NCBI GenBank assembly: GCA_942490705.1 | Contig: CALNXY010000006.1 | Span: 124,001-188,000 of the forward strand | DNA length: 64,000 nucleotides | DNA from: JAGRCP01 sp942490705 | Lineage (GTDB): Bacteria > Chloroflexota > Anaerolineae > Caldilineales > Caldilineaceae | Direction of reading: 5' to 3' | Part shown: positions 40,783 to 50,640 of the stretch, piece by piece | Layout of the letters: the number at the start of each line of letters is the position of its first letter | How positions within the stretch are numbered: position 1 is the first letter of the stretch | Position numbers and translations under genes: made by a program | Notes under the pieces: model-generated | What the model saw: only the letters and a program-made list of their open reading frames with translations | Told to the model about the DNA's origin: nothing | Database searches by the model: none

Positions 40783-42891
40783 TTACGGTGTCACAATGTT
40801 AAAATCTGAGGGGAAGAGTTCCAGCAGGGAGAAGAATTCGATCACCCTGAGTACACTGCCGTCGATTTCGATTTTGCCGTCATCGATCGCAACCTGAATG
40901 TCGGTGTCACCCAGCAGGATCTGCCCCAACGTCTCGGAACTGATCGTGATCGTCGCCTCGGCGTCGGGCGACTGTTCGCCCTCGGTGTGGTTGACCACCG
41001 AGTTCTCCAACGTCGTGATGAACTTGTTCTGATCGTTCTCCGTCGGCTTGTCGGTGAAGACCCAGTTCAAGATGATCATCTTGCCGGCGGCTCGAGAAGC
41101 GTCCAGGTGAATGCCCAGGAAGTCGAACAGGGCCTCCAACTCAATGACCTTGAGCACTTCAAGGCCGCCCTTGTTGCTGGTGCCGGCATTCGGGTTCACG
41201 CCATTGCGCAACTCTTCCGCACCAGAGAGATAGAAGCCGCGCCACGGGCCGGATTCAGCCTGATAACCCATCTGCTCCAGGGTGTCGGCTTGGAGCAACT
41301 GCGCTTCCCGATTGGTCGGATCAGCGAAAACGACATGGTTGACGAGTTCGGCAACCCAGCGGTATTCGCCCCGGTCTAACGCGGCTTTGGCTTCGTCCAG
41401 CACCTTCTCGGCCCCGCCCATCATCTCCACATATTTGGTGCTGGACTCAACCGGCGGCAGCTTGTGCAGATTGGCCGGATTGCCGTCAAACCAGCCCAGG
41501 TAGAGGTCGTAAGTGGCCTTCACGTTGTGGCTCATCGTGCCGTAGTAGCCGCGGCTGGACCAGGTCTCCTGCTGCACCTCGGGCAACTCGATCATTTCGG
41601 CGATCTCGACGGGCACGTAGCCCTGATTGGCCAGATTCAGCGTCTGGTCGTTGATAAAGCGATACAGGTCGCGCTGAAGCTTGAGATGATCGACGACCTC
41701 GTCGTTGTCCCAAATCGGCCAGTGATGCATGTTGTAGAGCACTTCCACGTCGTCGCCCCAGCGATCCAGCGCTTCATTCAAATACTTGGACCAGGCGAGC
41801 GGATCGCGGACTTTGGCCCCGCGCAGGGAGTAGGTGTTGTGGAGCGTGTGGGTGGCATCCTCAGCGCCGTTGAGCGCCTTTAGTTCGGGGTTATACCAGA
41901 GCATTTCCGAAGGCGCTTCCGAATCGGGCGCCATCAGCCACTCGAAGGTCAGGCCGTCGATCACCGTAGAGCCGGTATCGTCATTGATGGTTACGGTCGG
42001 CGCCAGCAGACTCTGGGTGCCTTCGGAGATGGTCATGCCCAGGCCGGCGCCGATGCCCTGGCGCGGGCCGGGGGGAATGAGCGTGCCGTACATGTAGTTG
42101 GCGCGCCGTCCCATGACGTTACCGGCGTAGACATTCTCCTTGCTGGCCGCATCCAGAAACCCTTCTGGTGCGTAAACGGGCACGGTGCCGCCGTTGTAAT
42201 CCTCCGAGATCACGCCCAGCACGCCGCCCCAATGATCGACATGGCTATGGGTATAGATGACTGCAACCACATCCTGCAGGGGTCGATTGGCGCGGTAAAG
42301 GGCTAGTGCGGCCGCCGCCGTTTCGACCGAAACCAGGGGATCGACCACGATCAAGCCGGTGTCGCCTTCAATGATCGTCATGTTAGAGAGGTCATAGTTG
42401 CGGACCTGATAGAGGCGATCCGTCACCTTAAAGAGCCCCCCAGTGTTGACAAGTTGCGACTGACGCCATAGGCTGGGGTTGGCCTCATCCGGCGCCGTCG
42501 ATCCGTTCACGATGAAATCATATTTGGTCGGATCCCAAATGACGTCGCCGCTGCTATTGGTCACCGGCGCACTGGGCAGCGGTGCGATCAGGTCCCGGGC
42601 TACGTCGTCGTAGTCGGACGTGTCATCAAAGGGCAACTCGTCGTAAACGGCCTGATTGGCGGCCGTGGTGAAGGATGATGCTTCTTTGGGCTGAAGCAGC
42701 TCTGGCTCGGTAGTCTCTTCCTCCCCCGCAGTGATCGCCGGGAAGAAGAGAACGAAGTCGGCGCTACCATCCGGGGGGGCTTCCTGGGCATGCGAGCCGG
42801 TCGCAATACTGCCCAGGAGCAGCAGGCTCAGGACAAAGACGACAATCATCTTGTTCAGGGACCAATTTCGGCCAGCTTGTGACTTTTTCAT
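40783..42891 (-). CDS. Secreted MBL-fold alkylsulfatase (SdsA/BDS1-like)
   Basis: 702 aa. Signal peptide with the cleavage region ATGSHAQE near residue 36. The metallo-beta-lactamase core has YTHSHVDHWGG with metal ligands His215, His217, Asp219 and His220. Further family motifs are MYGTLIPPGPRQGIGAGLG, AEDATHTLHNTYSLRGAKVRD, YNMHHWPIWDN, SRGYYGTMSHNVKATYDLYLGWFDGNP and a C-terminal SCP2-like domain. Class III alkylsulfatases hydrolyse alkyl sulfates such as dodecyl sulfate to the alcohol and sulfate. Start is ATG at 42891 after AAAGGA. It is 31 bp downstream of a small ORF on the same strand. Confidence 0.93.
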   Translation of the reverse strand: MKKSQAGRNWSLNKMIVVFVLSLLLLGSIATGSHAQEAPPDGSADFVLFFPAITAGEEETTEPELLQPKEASSFTTAANQAVYDELPFDDTSDYDDVARDLIAPLPSAPVTNSSGDVIWDPTKYDFIVNGSTAPDEANPSLWRQSQLVNTGGLFKVTDRLYQVRNYDLSNMTIIEGDTGLIVVDPLVSVETAAAALALYRANRPLQDVVAVIYTHSHVDHWGGVLGVISEDYNGGTVPVYAPEGFLDAASKENVYAGNVMGRRANYMYGTLIPPGPRQGIGAGLGMTISEGTQSLLAPTVTINDDTGSTVIDGLTFEWLMAPDSEAPSEMLWYNPELKALNGAEDATHTLHNTYSLRGAKVRDPLAWSKYLNEALDRWGDDVEVLYNMHHWPIWDNDEVVDHLKLQRDLYRFINDQTLNLANQGYVPVEIAEMIELPEVQQETWSSRGYYGTMSHNVKATYDLYLGWFDGNPANLHKLPPVESSTKYVEMMGGAEKVLDEAKAALDRGEYRWVAELVNHVVFADPTNREAQLLQADTLEQMGYQAESGPWRGFYLSGAEELRNGVNPNAGTSNKGGLEVLKVIELEALFDFLGIHLDASRAAGKMIILNWVFTDKPTENDQNKFITTLENSVVNHTEGEQSPDAEATITISSETLGQILLGDTDIQVAIDDGKIEIDGSVLRVIEFFSLLELFPSDFNIVTP

Positions 42892-42922
42892 TGAGACATC
42901 CTTTCGTCAAGGGACTTGGAAC

Positions 42923-43138
42923 CTACCCAGCGTTAGTTGGAGTCGAGTGCGCCTGTTCATGCAGGAAGGCATAGAGTTCAGAAAGACGGCCAAAACGCAC
43001 AACATCAGTGCGTGCTGCAGACTGGACGGATGCCCGCCATTCGGACTCTGCATCATCACGCCACAGCCGAATGAGATAGACCTGGTACGTTCGGCTATCG
43101 TCAAGACGTTGGTCTGGAATTTGGTTCTTTTCGGACAT
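42923..43138 (-). CDS. Small protein, unknown function
   Basis: 71 aa. The core YQVYLIRLWRDDAESEWRASVQSA then VVRFGRLSELYAFLHEQ looks like a compact alpha/beta unit of a type I recall recurring as small orphan proteins in Chloroflexota. A good SD (AGGAG) precedes the ATG at 43138, and the alkylsulfatase gene starts 31 bp downstream, so they may share a transcript. No function is assignable. Confidence 0.65.
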   Translation of the reverse strand: MSEKNQIPDQRLDDSRTYQVYLIRLWRDDAESEWRASVQSAARTDVVRFGRLSELYAFLHEQAHSTPTNAG

Positions 43139-43442
43139 TACCTACTCCTGACCATGAAACACGAACGCCGTACGTGCGGCTGTCTTCGAATTACGGGTGC
43201 TGCGACCGGAAACTAGCGTGCAGTCATCGGCGAGGGTGAGCCCAAACCAGACAGCGTCACCCCTGATTCATTGAGCGGAGACGGCGCAACGCAGTAGCGC
43301 CAACTGCTATTGTTCTTGTAGTGATAGGTGGTACAATCGGCCGTAATCAACGGATCGTCAACGATCCATTGCCATGATAGACTAGGCGGCGTCATCAAAG
43401 CGTCATCAGGAACGCTTCTGGCTCTGGAGGTAGGTGCCTTCA
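43139..43442. other. Divergent intergenic region with a promoter for the STAND regulator
   Basis: About 300 bp. On the plus strand TTGTTC (43310-43315), 16-bp spacer and TACAAT (43332-43337) form a plausible promoter ~105 bp before the regulator ATG. A minus-strand open frame over 43213-43443 has no supported start and is not called. Confidence 0.45.
43310..43337 (+). promoter_or_regulatory. Candidate promoter of BTAD-NB-ARC-WD40 gene
   Basis: TTGTTC at 43310-43315, N16, TACAAT at 43332-43337. Moderate matches; spacing acceptable. Confidence 0.4.
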
Positions 43443-46400
43443 ATGCACGTCCAACTCAAATTTCTTGGTGCCTATGCCGTCTTGCTTGACGGTACGCCCG
43501 TCTCCTATTTTCGTAGCGACAAGGTGCGGGCCTTGCTTGCCTATTTGGCTCTGGAACCGCGTGCGCACAGTCGTCGTGCGCTTAGAACACTGCTATGGCC
43601 CGATGCACCGGCCAAGAGCAGCGCCAGAAATCTACGCACGGTAATTTACTATCTGCGTCAAAATCTTGATGCAGTTATCCCCGGCGCGGCAGACCAACTC
43701 GTGGAGGTTGACCACAATCAGCTGCGCCTTCGTCTAGAGGTTGAAGTAGACGTATTTGAATTTCAGGCGTTGCTCGCGCAGATCAGCGCACATGATCATG
43801 CAGACGAACGACACTGTGACCGCTGCCTCGGCAACCTGGAGGCCGCCGTCCAGCTCTATCGCGGTGAACTCTTCCCGAATCTGACGTTCATCGCCCGGCC
43901 GTTTGATGAATGGCTACTCTGGCAGCGTACGCTATTGGAGGACCAGGCCATTGAGACCATGGCCCGTCTGGCAGCGGCGTATCGGGCCAACGACAGACCG
44001 GGGGAGGCGATCGGTTTGTTGCGAGAGTTGCTGCAGATTGACCCTTTTCGTGAAGCGTCACACCGGTCTATGATGCAGTTGGAGGCAGAGCTCGGCAATC
44101 AGGAACGGGCCCTGGCTCAATACAATCATCTGCATGATCTGTTTCAGCGTGAGTTGGGGATCGGGCCAAGCGCCAAGACAATTATGCTAGCCAAAGAAAT
44201 ACAGGAAGCCAACGCCAGCCAGATCGCGGCAATAACTCCCAGGCAGTCCACCGGATCACTAGAGACGGACGAAGCGATAGCACAGTCCCCACACACGGTT
44301 GCTGCACCCTCTGTAGGAACCATCATCGAGCGCTCGTCGATGAAGCAAGCCGACGAAGCGCGCAAACAGTGGTACTTCGGCAGTGCGCCGCTTGGGTCGC
44401 CATTCTACGGACGGCAAGCCGACCGCGCAACGCTACAGCAATGGCTGGTCCACGACGGCTGCCAACTCATCTCCATCTTGGGCATGGGCGGTATCGGCAA
44501 GAGCACGTTGGCAGCTCACGTAATGGAACAGATAGCGCCCCAATATGACCTCGTCTTCTGGCGCTCATTGGTAAACGCGCCCCAATTGCCTGAGCTATTG
44601 TCCAGCGTACTGAACTTTCTGGAAGACGACTCACTGGCAGAATTGCCCAGTGATCTGGATACATTGATGCAGATGTTGCTGACTTCATTGGAAAAACAAC
44701 GGCTCCTCTTGGTGCTGGATAATCTGGAGAGCATTCTCAAACCCATCGGACTGGGTGCCTATCAACCGGGTTACGAAAGCTACGATCAACTATTTCAACT
44801 CATTGCTTCGGCTCCCCACGGCAGCCAGGTTCTCGTAACGAGTCGGGAGCATCCCCCCAACTTCAGCCGGTGGGAGGGCGACACACCCCGTGTACGATCT
44901 CTCTATCTCGACGGCCTGGATTATGCTGCCGGCAGCGAATTGTTGCGCGGCCGGGGCATTGTCGGCTCAACGGCGCAGCAGCGTCAGGTGATAGAGCAAT
45001 ACTCAGGCAACCCGCTGGCACTGAAACTAGTTGCTGACACGGTCGACACGCTGTTGGGTGGCGATGTCGACGCGCTGCTTGACGAAGCTGCGCCGGTATT
45101 TGGCGATATTCGATTGATTCTCGACCAGCAAGTCAACCGGTTGAGTGAACTGGAAACGGATATCCTCTTCTGGTTGGCAATTGCTAGGCAACCACTATCG
45201 TTTCCGGCGCTACGAAGCAGACTGCTTTACCAACCGTCAGGACACAAGTTGGTTGAAGCCATACGCAATCTGGCGGGATGCTCTTTGCTCGAACCGGGAG
45301 AGACCGATCTCAGCTTACAAAATGTCATTTTGGAATACCTGACGAATCGTATCGTTGACGGGGTTGCCCAGGAGTTCCTGCAGGGCCGCTTGGGTATGAT
45401 CCACCGCCACGCTTTACTGAATGCGCAGGCCAGCGACTATGTACAGCGGAGTCAAGTTCGGCTGATTTGGCAACCGATCCTTGCACAGATCAAGCCAGTT
45501 TTGGGAGATCAGGGCATTGTGGACGCAGCGCGCAGACTGCTCGACGAATTGCGCAGCGGATCAACCAACCTGCATAGCTATGCCGGCGGGAATTTGCTAA
45601 ATCTTCTACTGCAATCGGGCGTTGATATCGCGGGCCTTGATTTTTCATATCTTGCGGTCTGGCAAGCCAATGCCTCTGATCACCTCCTCCTCGATATCGA
45701 CTTTACCGGCGCCGACCTGAACGGCTCTGTCTTTACAAACAGCGTGGGGTTCATCTATGCCATTGCGATCGACCCCTCTGGACAACTGCTCGCGGTTGGC
45801 GCCAGTGAAGGAACAATCCATCTCCTGCATAGCGATACGATGAGCTTGATGGCCAATCTGGAAGGACACTCACAGCCTATCTGGTCGCTCGCCTTCAGCC
45901 GAGACGGTCAGATTCTGGCCAGCGGCAGTGCGGACGGCACGGTACGCTTGTGGGATGTGGAATCCCGGCAGGTTATCACCGTCCTCCACGGCCATACAGA
46001 TGGCGTACATAGTCTCTCATTCGGCCCGCACTCTGGCATAACCAGTGAATCTCAAGTCCTCGCTACTGGCTGCGGGGACCACAAAATCCGGATATGGAAT
46101 GTGGACAGCGCGGAATTGCTGCATGTTATCCACGCCCATCAGGACAAAGTGCAAGCCGTGGCTTTCCATCCTGAGAAGAAGCAGTTGGCCAGCGGCAGCC
46201 GCGACGGCACGGTTCGACTTTGGTTCTTGACTGATCCACAAGCTGACGGCGAAACGCCGGGTCGGTTCGTCACCCGACGATCGCAATGGGTCAATGCCCT
46301 TGCCTGGAGCCCAGATGGACGGACGCTATCGATTGGAGATGGAGACGGCACCATCACGTTATTGGATGAGCGCGCGTTGGATCAGACAACCCGTACCCGC

Positions 46401-47702
46401 ACGGTTACGACTGACAGCGCCGCAGATCCCCACTGGACCGAAAGAGAAATGACCGGCCATCAGGGCGACGTCCAAGCGTTGGCCTTTAGCCCACGGGGTG
46501 AGTGGCTGGCCAGCGGTGGCATCGACAGCACGGTCCGGATTTGGGAAGTGAAATCAGCCACGGAGTTTAGGAACTTGAAGGGGCACAAAGGTGCGGTCAG
46601 AGCAGTTGCCTTCACGCCCGACAACAAGTTCTTGGCCAGCGGCAGTTGGGATCACAGCGTCCGGCAGTGGAATGTCGAGAACTGGCGCGCCCAGGATGCC
46701 GGCGAGACGGCATTTTTATTCCAGGGGCAAAGTGCCTGGCACTTTACCGCCAACTTCAGTCCGGATGGAGCGACCCTTGCTACAGCAGGATCTGATCGTA
46801 CAATCTGTCTTTGGCGCGTCGAAAGCGGCCAATTGCTGCACACCCTGCGCGGACACACCGACTGGGTCTGGCGTACAGTCTATAGCCCAGACGGTACCAT
46901 TCTCGTCAGCGTCGGCTTTGACAAGACCATAAAGCTGTGGAATGTTCGCACAAATACGCCAATTGCTACGCTAACGGGCCACACTGGCGGAGTCCAGGCC
47001 GTCGCATTCAGCCCCGACGGCAACACCTTGGCCACCGCCAGCGTTGACCATAACGTGCTGCTCTGGGACAGCAAAACCGGTGACCTGATTCAATCGATCG
47101 GAAGACATGAGGGGTGGGCTTTGTCAGTAGCCTTCTCACCCGATGGGCGCCGCCTGGTTTCTGCCGGTACAGATCAGCTGATTGTGATATGGGATCTCGT
47201 CACAGGCAAGAGCGAGCGGATTTTAGTGGGCCATACCGACGCTGTACAGCATGTGACCTTCAGCCCGGACGGCCGGCTGGTGGCCAGCGCCAGTTGGGAT
47301 CGGACCGTCCGGCTATGGGACATTGCAAGCGGCAAGAATCGTGCAGTCTTGACCGGGCATACTCAAATGGCGCAAGGCGTTGCTTTCAGCCCAGATGGCC
47401 GGACGCTGGCCAGTAGCAGCTATGATGAAACGGTGCGCCTTTGGGATGTAGCAACGGGCGTCCAGCGCCAGGTGTTGACTGGACATACGCACTATGTATT
47501 CCTTGTCGACTTCAGCCCGGATGGCCGTACGTTGGCCAGCAGCAGCGCCGACGGCACGGTTCGAATCTGGGATGCGGTGCGTGGCGAAACATTGCATACC
47601 CTGCGCACGCCGGGGCCCTATCGGGGAATGGGAATCAGCGGCGTCACCGGCATTACTGCGGCACAGCGGAGTTCGCTCAAGGCACTGGGCGCAATCGATT
47701 AA
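43443..47702 (+). CDS. BTAD-NB-ARC-WD40 STAND regulator
   Basis: 1419 aa from the ATG at 43443 (AGGTAGG eight bases upstream; an in-frame GTG at 43434 is possible). Residues 1-~245: SARP-like winged helix plus bacterial transcriptional activation domain (LKFLGAYAVLLDGTPV, KVRALLAYLALEP, LWPDAPAKSSARNLRTVIYYLR, then TPR-like helices). Residues ~295-620: NB-ARC NTPase, Walker A ILGMGGIGKST, Walker B LLLVLDNLES, sensor VTSREHPP. From ~770 to the end: 14 WD40 blades (VRLWD, VRIWD type), enough for two seven-bladed propellers. It is a signal-integrating transcription regulator, probably ATP-switched; the ligand is unknown. Followed after 18 bp by another STAND regulator. Confidence 0.93.
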   Translation: MHVQLKFLGAYAVLLDGTPVSYFRSDKVRALLAYLALEPRAHSRRALRTLLWPDAPAKSSARNLRTVIYYLRQNLDAVIPGAADQLVEVDHNQLRLRLEVEVDVFEFQALLAQISAHDHADERHCDRCLGNLEAAVQLYRGELFPNLTFIARPFDEWLLWQRTLLEDQAIETMARLAAAYRANDRPGEAIGLLRELLQIDPFREASHRSMMQLEAELGNQERALAQYNHLHDLFQRELGIGPSAKTIMLAKEIQEANASQIAAITPRQSTGSLETDEAIAQSPHTVAAPSVGTIIERSSMKQADEARKQWYFGSAPLGSPFYGRQADRATLQQWLVHDGCQLISILGMGGIGKSTLAAHVMEQIAPQYDLVFWRSLVNAPQLPELLSSVLNFLEDDSLAELPSDLDTLMQMLLTSLEKQRLLLVLDNLESILKPIGLGAYQPGYESYDQLFQLIASAPHGSQVLVTSREHPPNFSRWEGDTPRVRSLYLDGLDYAAGSELLRGRGIVGSTAQQRQVIEQYSGNPLALKLVADTVDTLLGGDVDALLDEAAPVFGDIRLILDQQVNRLSELETDILFWLAIARQPLSFPALRSRLLYQPSGHKLVEAIRNLAGCSLLEPGETDLSLQNVILEYLTNRIVDGVAQEFLQGRLGMIHRHALLNAQASDYVQRSQVRLIWQPILAQIKPVLGDQGIVDAARRLLDELRSGSTNLHSYAGGNLLNLLLQSGVDIAGLDFSYLAVWQANASDHLLLDIDFTGADLNGSVFTNSVGFIYAIAIDPSGQLLAVGASEGTIHLLHSDTMSLMANLEGHSQPIWSLAFSRDGQILASGSADGTVRLWDVESRQVITVLHGHTDGVHSLSFGPHSGITSESQVLATGCGDHKIRIWNVDSAELLHVIHAHQDKVQAVAFHPEKKQLASGSRDGTVRLWFLTDPQADGETPGRFVTRRSQWVNALAWSPDGRTLSIGDGDGTITLLDERALDQTTRTRTVTTDSAADPHWTEREMTGHQGDVQALAFSPRGEWLASGGIDSTVRIWEVKSATEFRNLKGHKGAVRAVAFTPDNKFLASGSWDHSVRQWNVENWRAQDAGETAFLFQGQSAWHFTANFSPDGATLATAGSDRTICLWRVESGQLLHTLRGHTDWVWRTVYSPDGTILVSVGFDKTIKLWNVRTNTPIATLTGHTGGVQAVAFSPDGNTLATASVDHNVLLWDSKTGDLIQSIGRHEGWALSVAFSPDGRRLVSAGTDQLIVIWDLVTGKSERILVGHTDAVQHVTFSPDGRLVASASWDRTVRLWDIASGKNRAVLTGHTQMAQGVAFSPDGRTLASSSYDETVRLWDVATGVQRQVLTGHTHYVFLVDFSPDGRTLASSSADGTVRIWDAVRGETLHTLRTPGPYRGMGISGVTGITAAQRSSLKALGAID

Positions 47703-47708
47703 TCACGC

Positions 47709-47714
47709 TATACT
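47709..47714 (+). promoter_or_regulatory. Candidate -10 for a leaderless MalT-like mRNA
   Basis: TATACT ends six bases before the ATG at 47721, and no SD precedes that ATG. The spacing would place +1 at or next to the start codon. No -35 was found at 16-18 bp. Confidence 0.35.
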
Positions 47715-47720
47715 TTCAGC

Positions 47721-50471
47721 ATGAGCGGTGCGCTGCTGCATACCAAACTGTATAGGCCCCATGCCCCGACCCGACTGGTCGCGCGTCCCCGATTATTTGA
47801 TCGCCTGAATCAGAGCGTACAGACGGGTAACGCGCTCATGTTGATCTCTGCACCGGCCGGCTACGGCAAGACAACGCTGGCTGCAGCCTGGTTGCAGCTG
47901 CATGCAGAAGCAGACGAGTCTGCGCTGCGCTGTGCCTGGCTTTCGCTGGACGAGGAAGACAATGTACCGCGCCGGTTTTTTACGTACCTGCTGGCTGCAC
48001 TCAAGGGGGCTGGCCTCGCACTAGACGCCGCAGAGTCAGCCTTGCAAGCCGATCTTGTCCCCGAAACCTCCTTCATGACTGCGTTGCTCAATGACTTGGG
48101 CAGACAGGAGACCGATCAACCCCTGATCGTGGCGCTGGATGACTACCACCGCATTCAATCACCCGACATTCATGCGGCGATGCAGTTCTGGCTTGATCAC
48201 GCGCCGCCCCATGTGCATCTGCTTCTCCTCACGCGCGAAGATCCGCCGCTGACGCTGGCGCGGTGGCGCGTGAGCAATCGCATGACAGAGCTGCGCGTCG
48301 GCGACCTGCGCTTCACGCCGCCTGAGGCAGCGGCTTTTCTCAATGAGAGCATGGGCTTGACGCTCACAGCGGCTGACATCGAACGCTTGGACGCGCGCAC
48401 AGAGGGCTGGGTGGCCGGTCTGCAGTTGGCGGCGCTGGCCCTGCGCACACCCCTTGCGGGGGAGCAAGCCGGCGATGCATCCACCTTTATCGCCGAGTTT
48501 GGCGGCAGCCATTTCTACGTCATCGACTATCTGCTGGAAGAGGTGCTGCGCCGCCAGGGCGCCGACGTACGCATCTTTCTCCAACAAACCTCGATTCTGG
48601 ATCGACTCACCGCACCCCTTTGTGATGCTATCACCGGGCGCCAGGATAGCCAGGAACTCTTGACCGATCTGGAACGGCGCAACCTCTTCATCGTACCGCT
48701 GGATAATCAGCGGCGCTGGTATCGTCACCACCACCTGATCGCCGACTCGCTGCAGGCATTACTGGCAGATGATGAGCGTGCGCAACTGCACGCGCGCGCG
48801 GCGCGCTGGCATGAGCAGCATGGCCAGCCTTCAGCCGCCGTACGCCACGCATTGGCAACGCACGATCTGGCGCTGGCGGCAGATGTGATGGAAGCGGTTT
48901 TCCAACGCGCGGCAGCCTGGTCACAAGGCGATGTGGCACAGCTGAACGGCTGGCTGGACGCACTGCCCGCCGCGCTCCTCCACGCCCGCCCCACCTTGAG
49001 CCTGCACGCCTCGCGCGCCCTCTATTTGGCCGGCGACCTGGATGGCGCGGAACGACTTGTCGTGCAAGCGCAGGTTGCCCTCGACCCAGACGCGTCCGGC
49101 ACAGATGCAGAATCGGACGCAGCCATGCTGGCCACCGTTTACCAGGGGGCAATCAACGCGTTGCGCGGCACGAACCTGCGCGCGGTGATTGCTGCGGTCA
49201 CGCCACTGCCGGAGCGCTTGGCGAGGACCAATTTGCACGCTGCGGCCCGGGCGGTCGACACGCTGGGGCTTGCCCATGCCCTGCGCGGCGATCTGATTGA
49301 AGCCGAGCAGGCGTACAGGCGGACGAGCGTACTGGCACAACAGGCCGGCGTGCGCTATCTAGCCGTAAATGCGCTCTGCGAGGTGGCGCTGATCCAGATC
49401 GCAAAGGGTGAACTAACAGCGGCGGAAGAGAGCTGTCATGCTGCGCTGGCAGAAGCCGATGGCGAAGCAATTGCGCCGACCGGACTGGCCTGGGCCGTGC
49501 TGGGCGAAATCGAACGGGAGCGCAATGATCTGGACGCAGCCGCACGCCATGTGGAGGACGGCATTCGGCTGGCGCAACAGGGCGGCATTACCGATGACCT
49601 GCGCTACGCCTACCTCTTTCTGGCGCGCCTGCGCCAGGCTCAGGGTCAACCAGAAGCCGCGCTCGATGCCTGGCGTCAAGCGAATCGCTTGCTGCAGCGC
49701 TACAACGTGCCGCGCTTGACAACGCTGGCTGCAGCGGAGCGCGCGCGACTCGATCTGGCCCAGGGCAATCCGGCTGCAGCACAACGCTGGGTGACCACCT
49801 TCCAGGCGCGCCCCAACGATCGTGCACTGGAAGCCGTACAAGAATTCGAGGCGCTGACGCTGGCCCATATCTGCCTGGTTACGGGTGCACTCGACGATGC
49901 TGCAACGGCCGTGCACGGCGTATTGGCCACAGCCCAGCCGGCCGGTCGCTCACGCACGACCATGGAGGCGCTGTTGCTGCACGGGCTAATCCTACAGGTG
50001 CGGGGCCAGACGGCTGAGGCCGTGACCGCGCTGCGCGCGGCAGTGACCCTGGCCGCGCCCGCCGGCTTCGTGCGCATCTTCCTTGACATGGGCGCGCCAG
50101 CGGCGGCCTTGCTGCCTGGCGCACGTCCGGCGGCGCCGGCATTCGTCGACAGACTGCTGGCGGAATTTGAAGACGTAGAACCATCTCTACGCATCGACCA
50201 ATCTCCTACAGAGCTTACGGGAGTTTCCGCCCCGGAGTCTCGTCCAGATCCGCCTCGCGCAGTTGCGCCCCTACTCGAGCCGCTCAGTGAGCGAGAAGAA
50301 GAAGTGCTGAAGCTGCTCGTTGCCGGTCACACCAATCAAGAAATCGCCGACACGCTCATCATCACCGTGGGCACGGCTAAGTGGCACGTCCACAACATCT
50401 ACCAGAAACTCGATGTGAACAGCCGCGCCGCAGCCATCGCACGGGTCCATGCGTTGGGTCTGTCAATCTGA
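47721..50471 (+). CDS. MalT-like LuxR family ATP-dependent transcriptional regulator
   Basis: 916 aa. The N-terminus LLHTKLYRPHAPTRLVARPRL is typical of the MalT group. Walker A is ISAPAGYGKTT (~42-52), Walker B LIVALDDYHRI, and LLLLTREDPPLTLARWR is the sensor. A winged-helix and helical-repeat (TPR-like) region spans ~300-830. The C-terminal LuxR helix-turn-helix reads LSEREEEVLKLLVAGHTNQEIADTL, then TAKWHVHNIYQKLDVNSR. MalT-type proteins activate transcription after binding ATP and an inducer. It directly follows another STAND regulator on the same strand. Confidence 0.94.
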   Translation: MSGALLHTKLYRPHAPTRLVARPRLFDRLNQSVQTGNALMLISAPAGYGKTTLAAAWLQLHAEADESALRCAWLSLDEEDNVPRRFFTYLLAALKGAGLALDAAESALQADLVPETSFMTALLNDLGRQETDQPLIVALDDYHRIQSPDIHAAMQFWLDHAPPHVHLLLLTREDPPLTLARWRVSNRMTELRVGDLRFTPPEAAAFLNESMGLTLTAADIERLDARTEGWVAGLQLAALALRTPLAGEQAGDASTFIAEFGGSHFYVIDYLLEEVLRRQGADVRIFLQQTSILDRLTAPLCDAITGRQDSQELLTDLERRNLFIVPLDNQRRWYRHHHLIADSLQALLADDERAQLHARAARWHEQHGQPSAAVRHALATHDLALAADVMEAVFQRAAAWSQGDVAQLNGWLDALPAALLHARPTLSLHASRALYLAGDLDGAERLVVQAQVALDPDASGTDAESDAAMLATVYQGAINALRGTNLRAVIAAVTPLPERLARTNLHAAARAVDTLGLAHALRGDLIEAEQAYRRTSVLAQQAGVRYLAVNALCEVALIQIAKGELTAAEESCHAALAEADGEAIAPTGLAWAVLGEIERERNDLDAAARHVEDGIRLAQQGGITDDLRYAYLFLARLRQAQGQPEAALDAWRQANRLLQRYNVPRLTTLAAAERARLDLAQGNPAAAQRWVTTFQARPNDRALEAVQEFEALTLAHICLVTGALDDAATAVHGVLATAQPAGRSRTTMEALLLHGLILQVRGQTAEAVTALRAAVTLAAPAGFVRIFLDMGAPAAALLPGARPAAPAFVDRLLAEFEDVEPSLRIDQSPTELTGVSAPESRPDPPRAVAPLLEPLSEREEEVLKLLVAGHTNQEIADTLIITVGTAKWHVHNIYQKLDVNSRAAAIARVHALGLSI

Positions 50472-50640
50472 AGTGCGCTAAGCCTCTCAATCTCCGTTCC
50501 CCAACCAATCCCTATCTCCCAACCTATCCTTCGTTAGGCGACGGGCTCGCTCCCGCCTGCTATGCTTGTCCATAGAGCTGTAACCGCTGCGGGCAAGGCA
50601 AGTCCCGCCCATACGACTTGAAGCAGTAGGAAGAAGTGCC

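Noticed and set aside
43213..43443. Minus-strand 76-codon frame upstream of the STAND regulator
   Set aside because: Its start lies across the regulator's SD and start, it has no SD of its own and no recognisable family.
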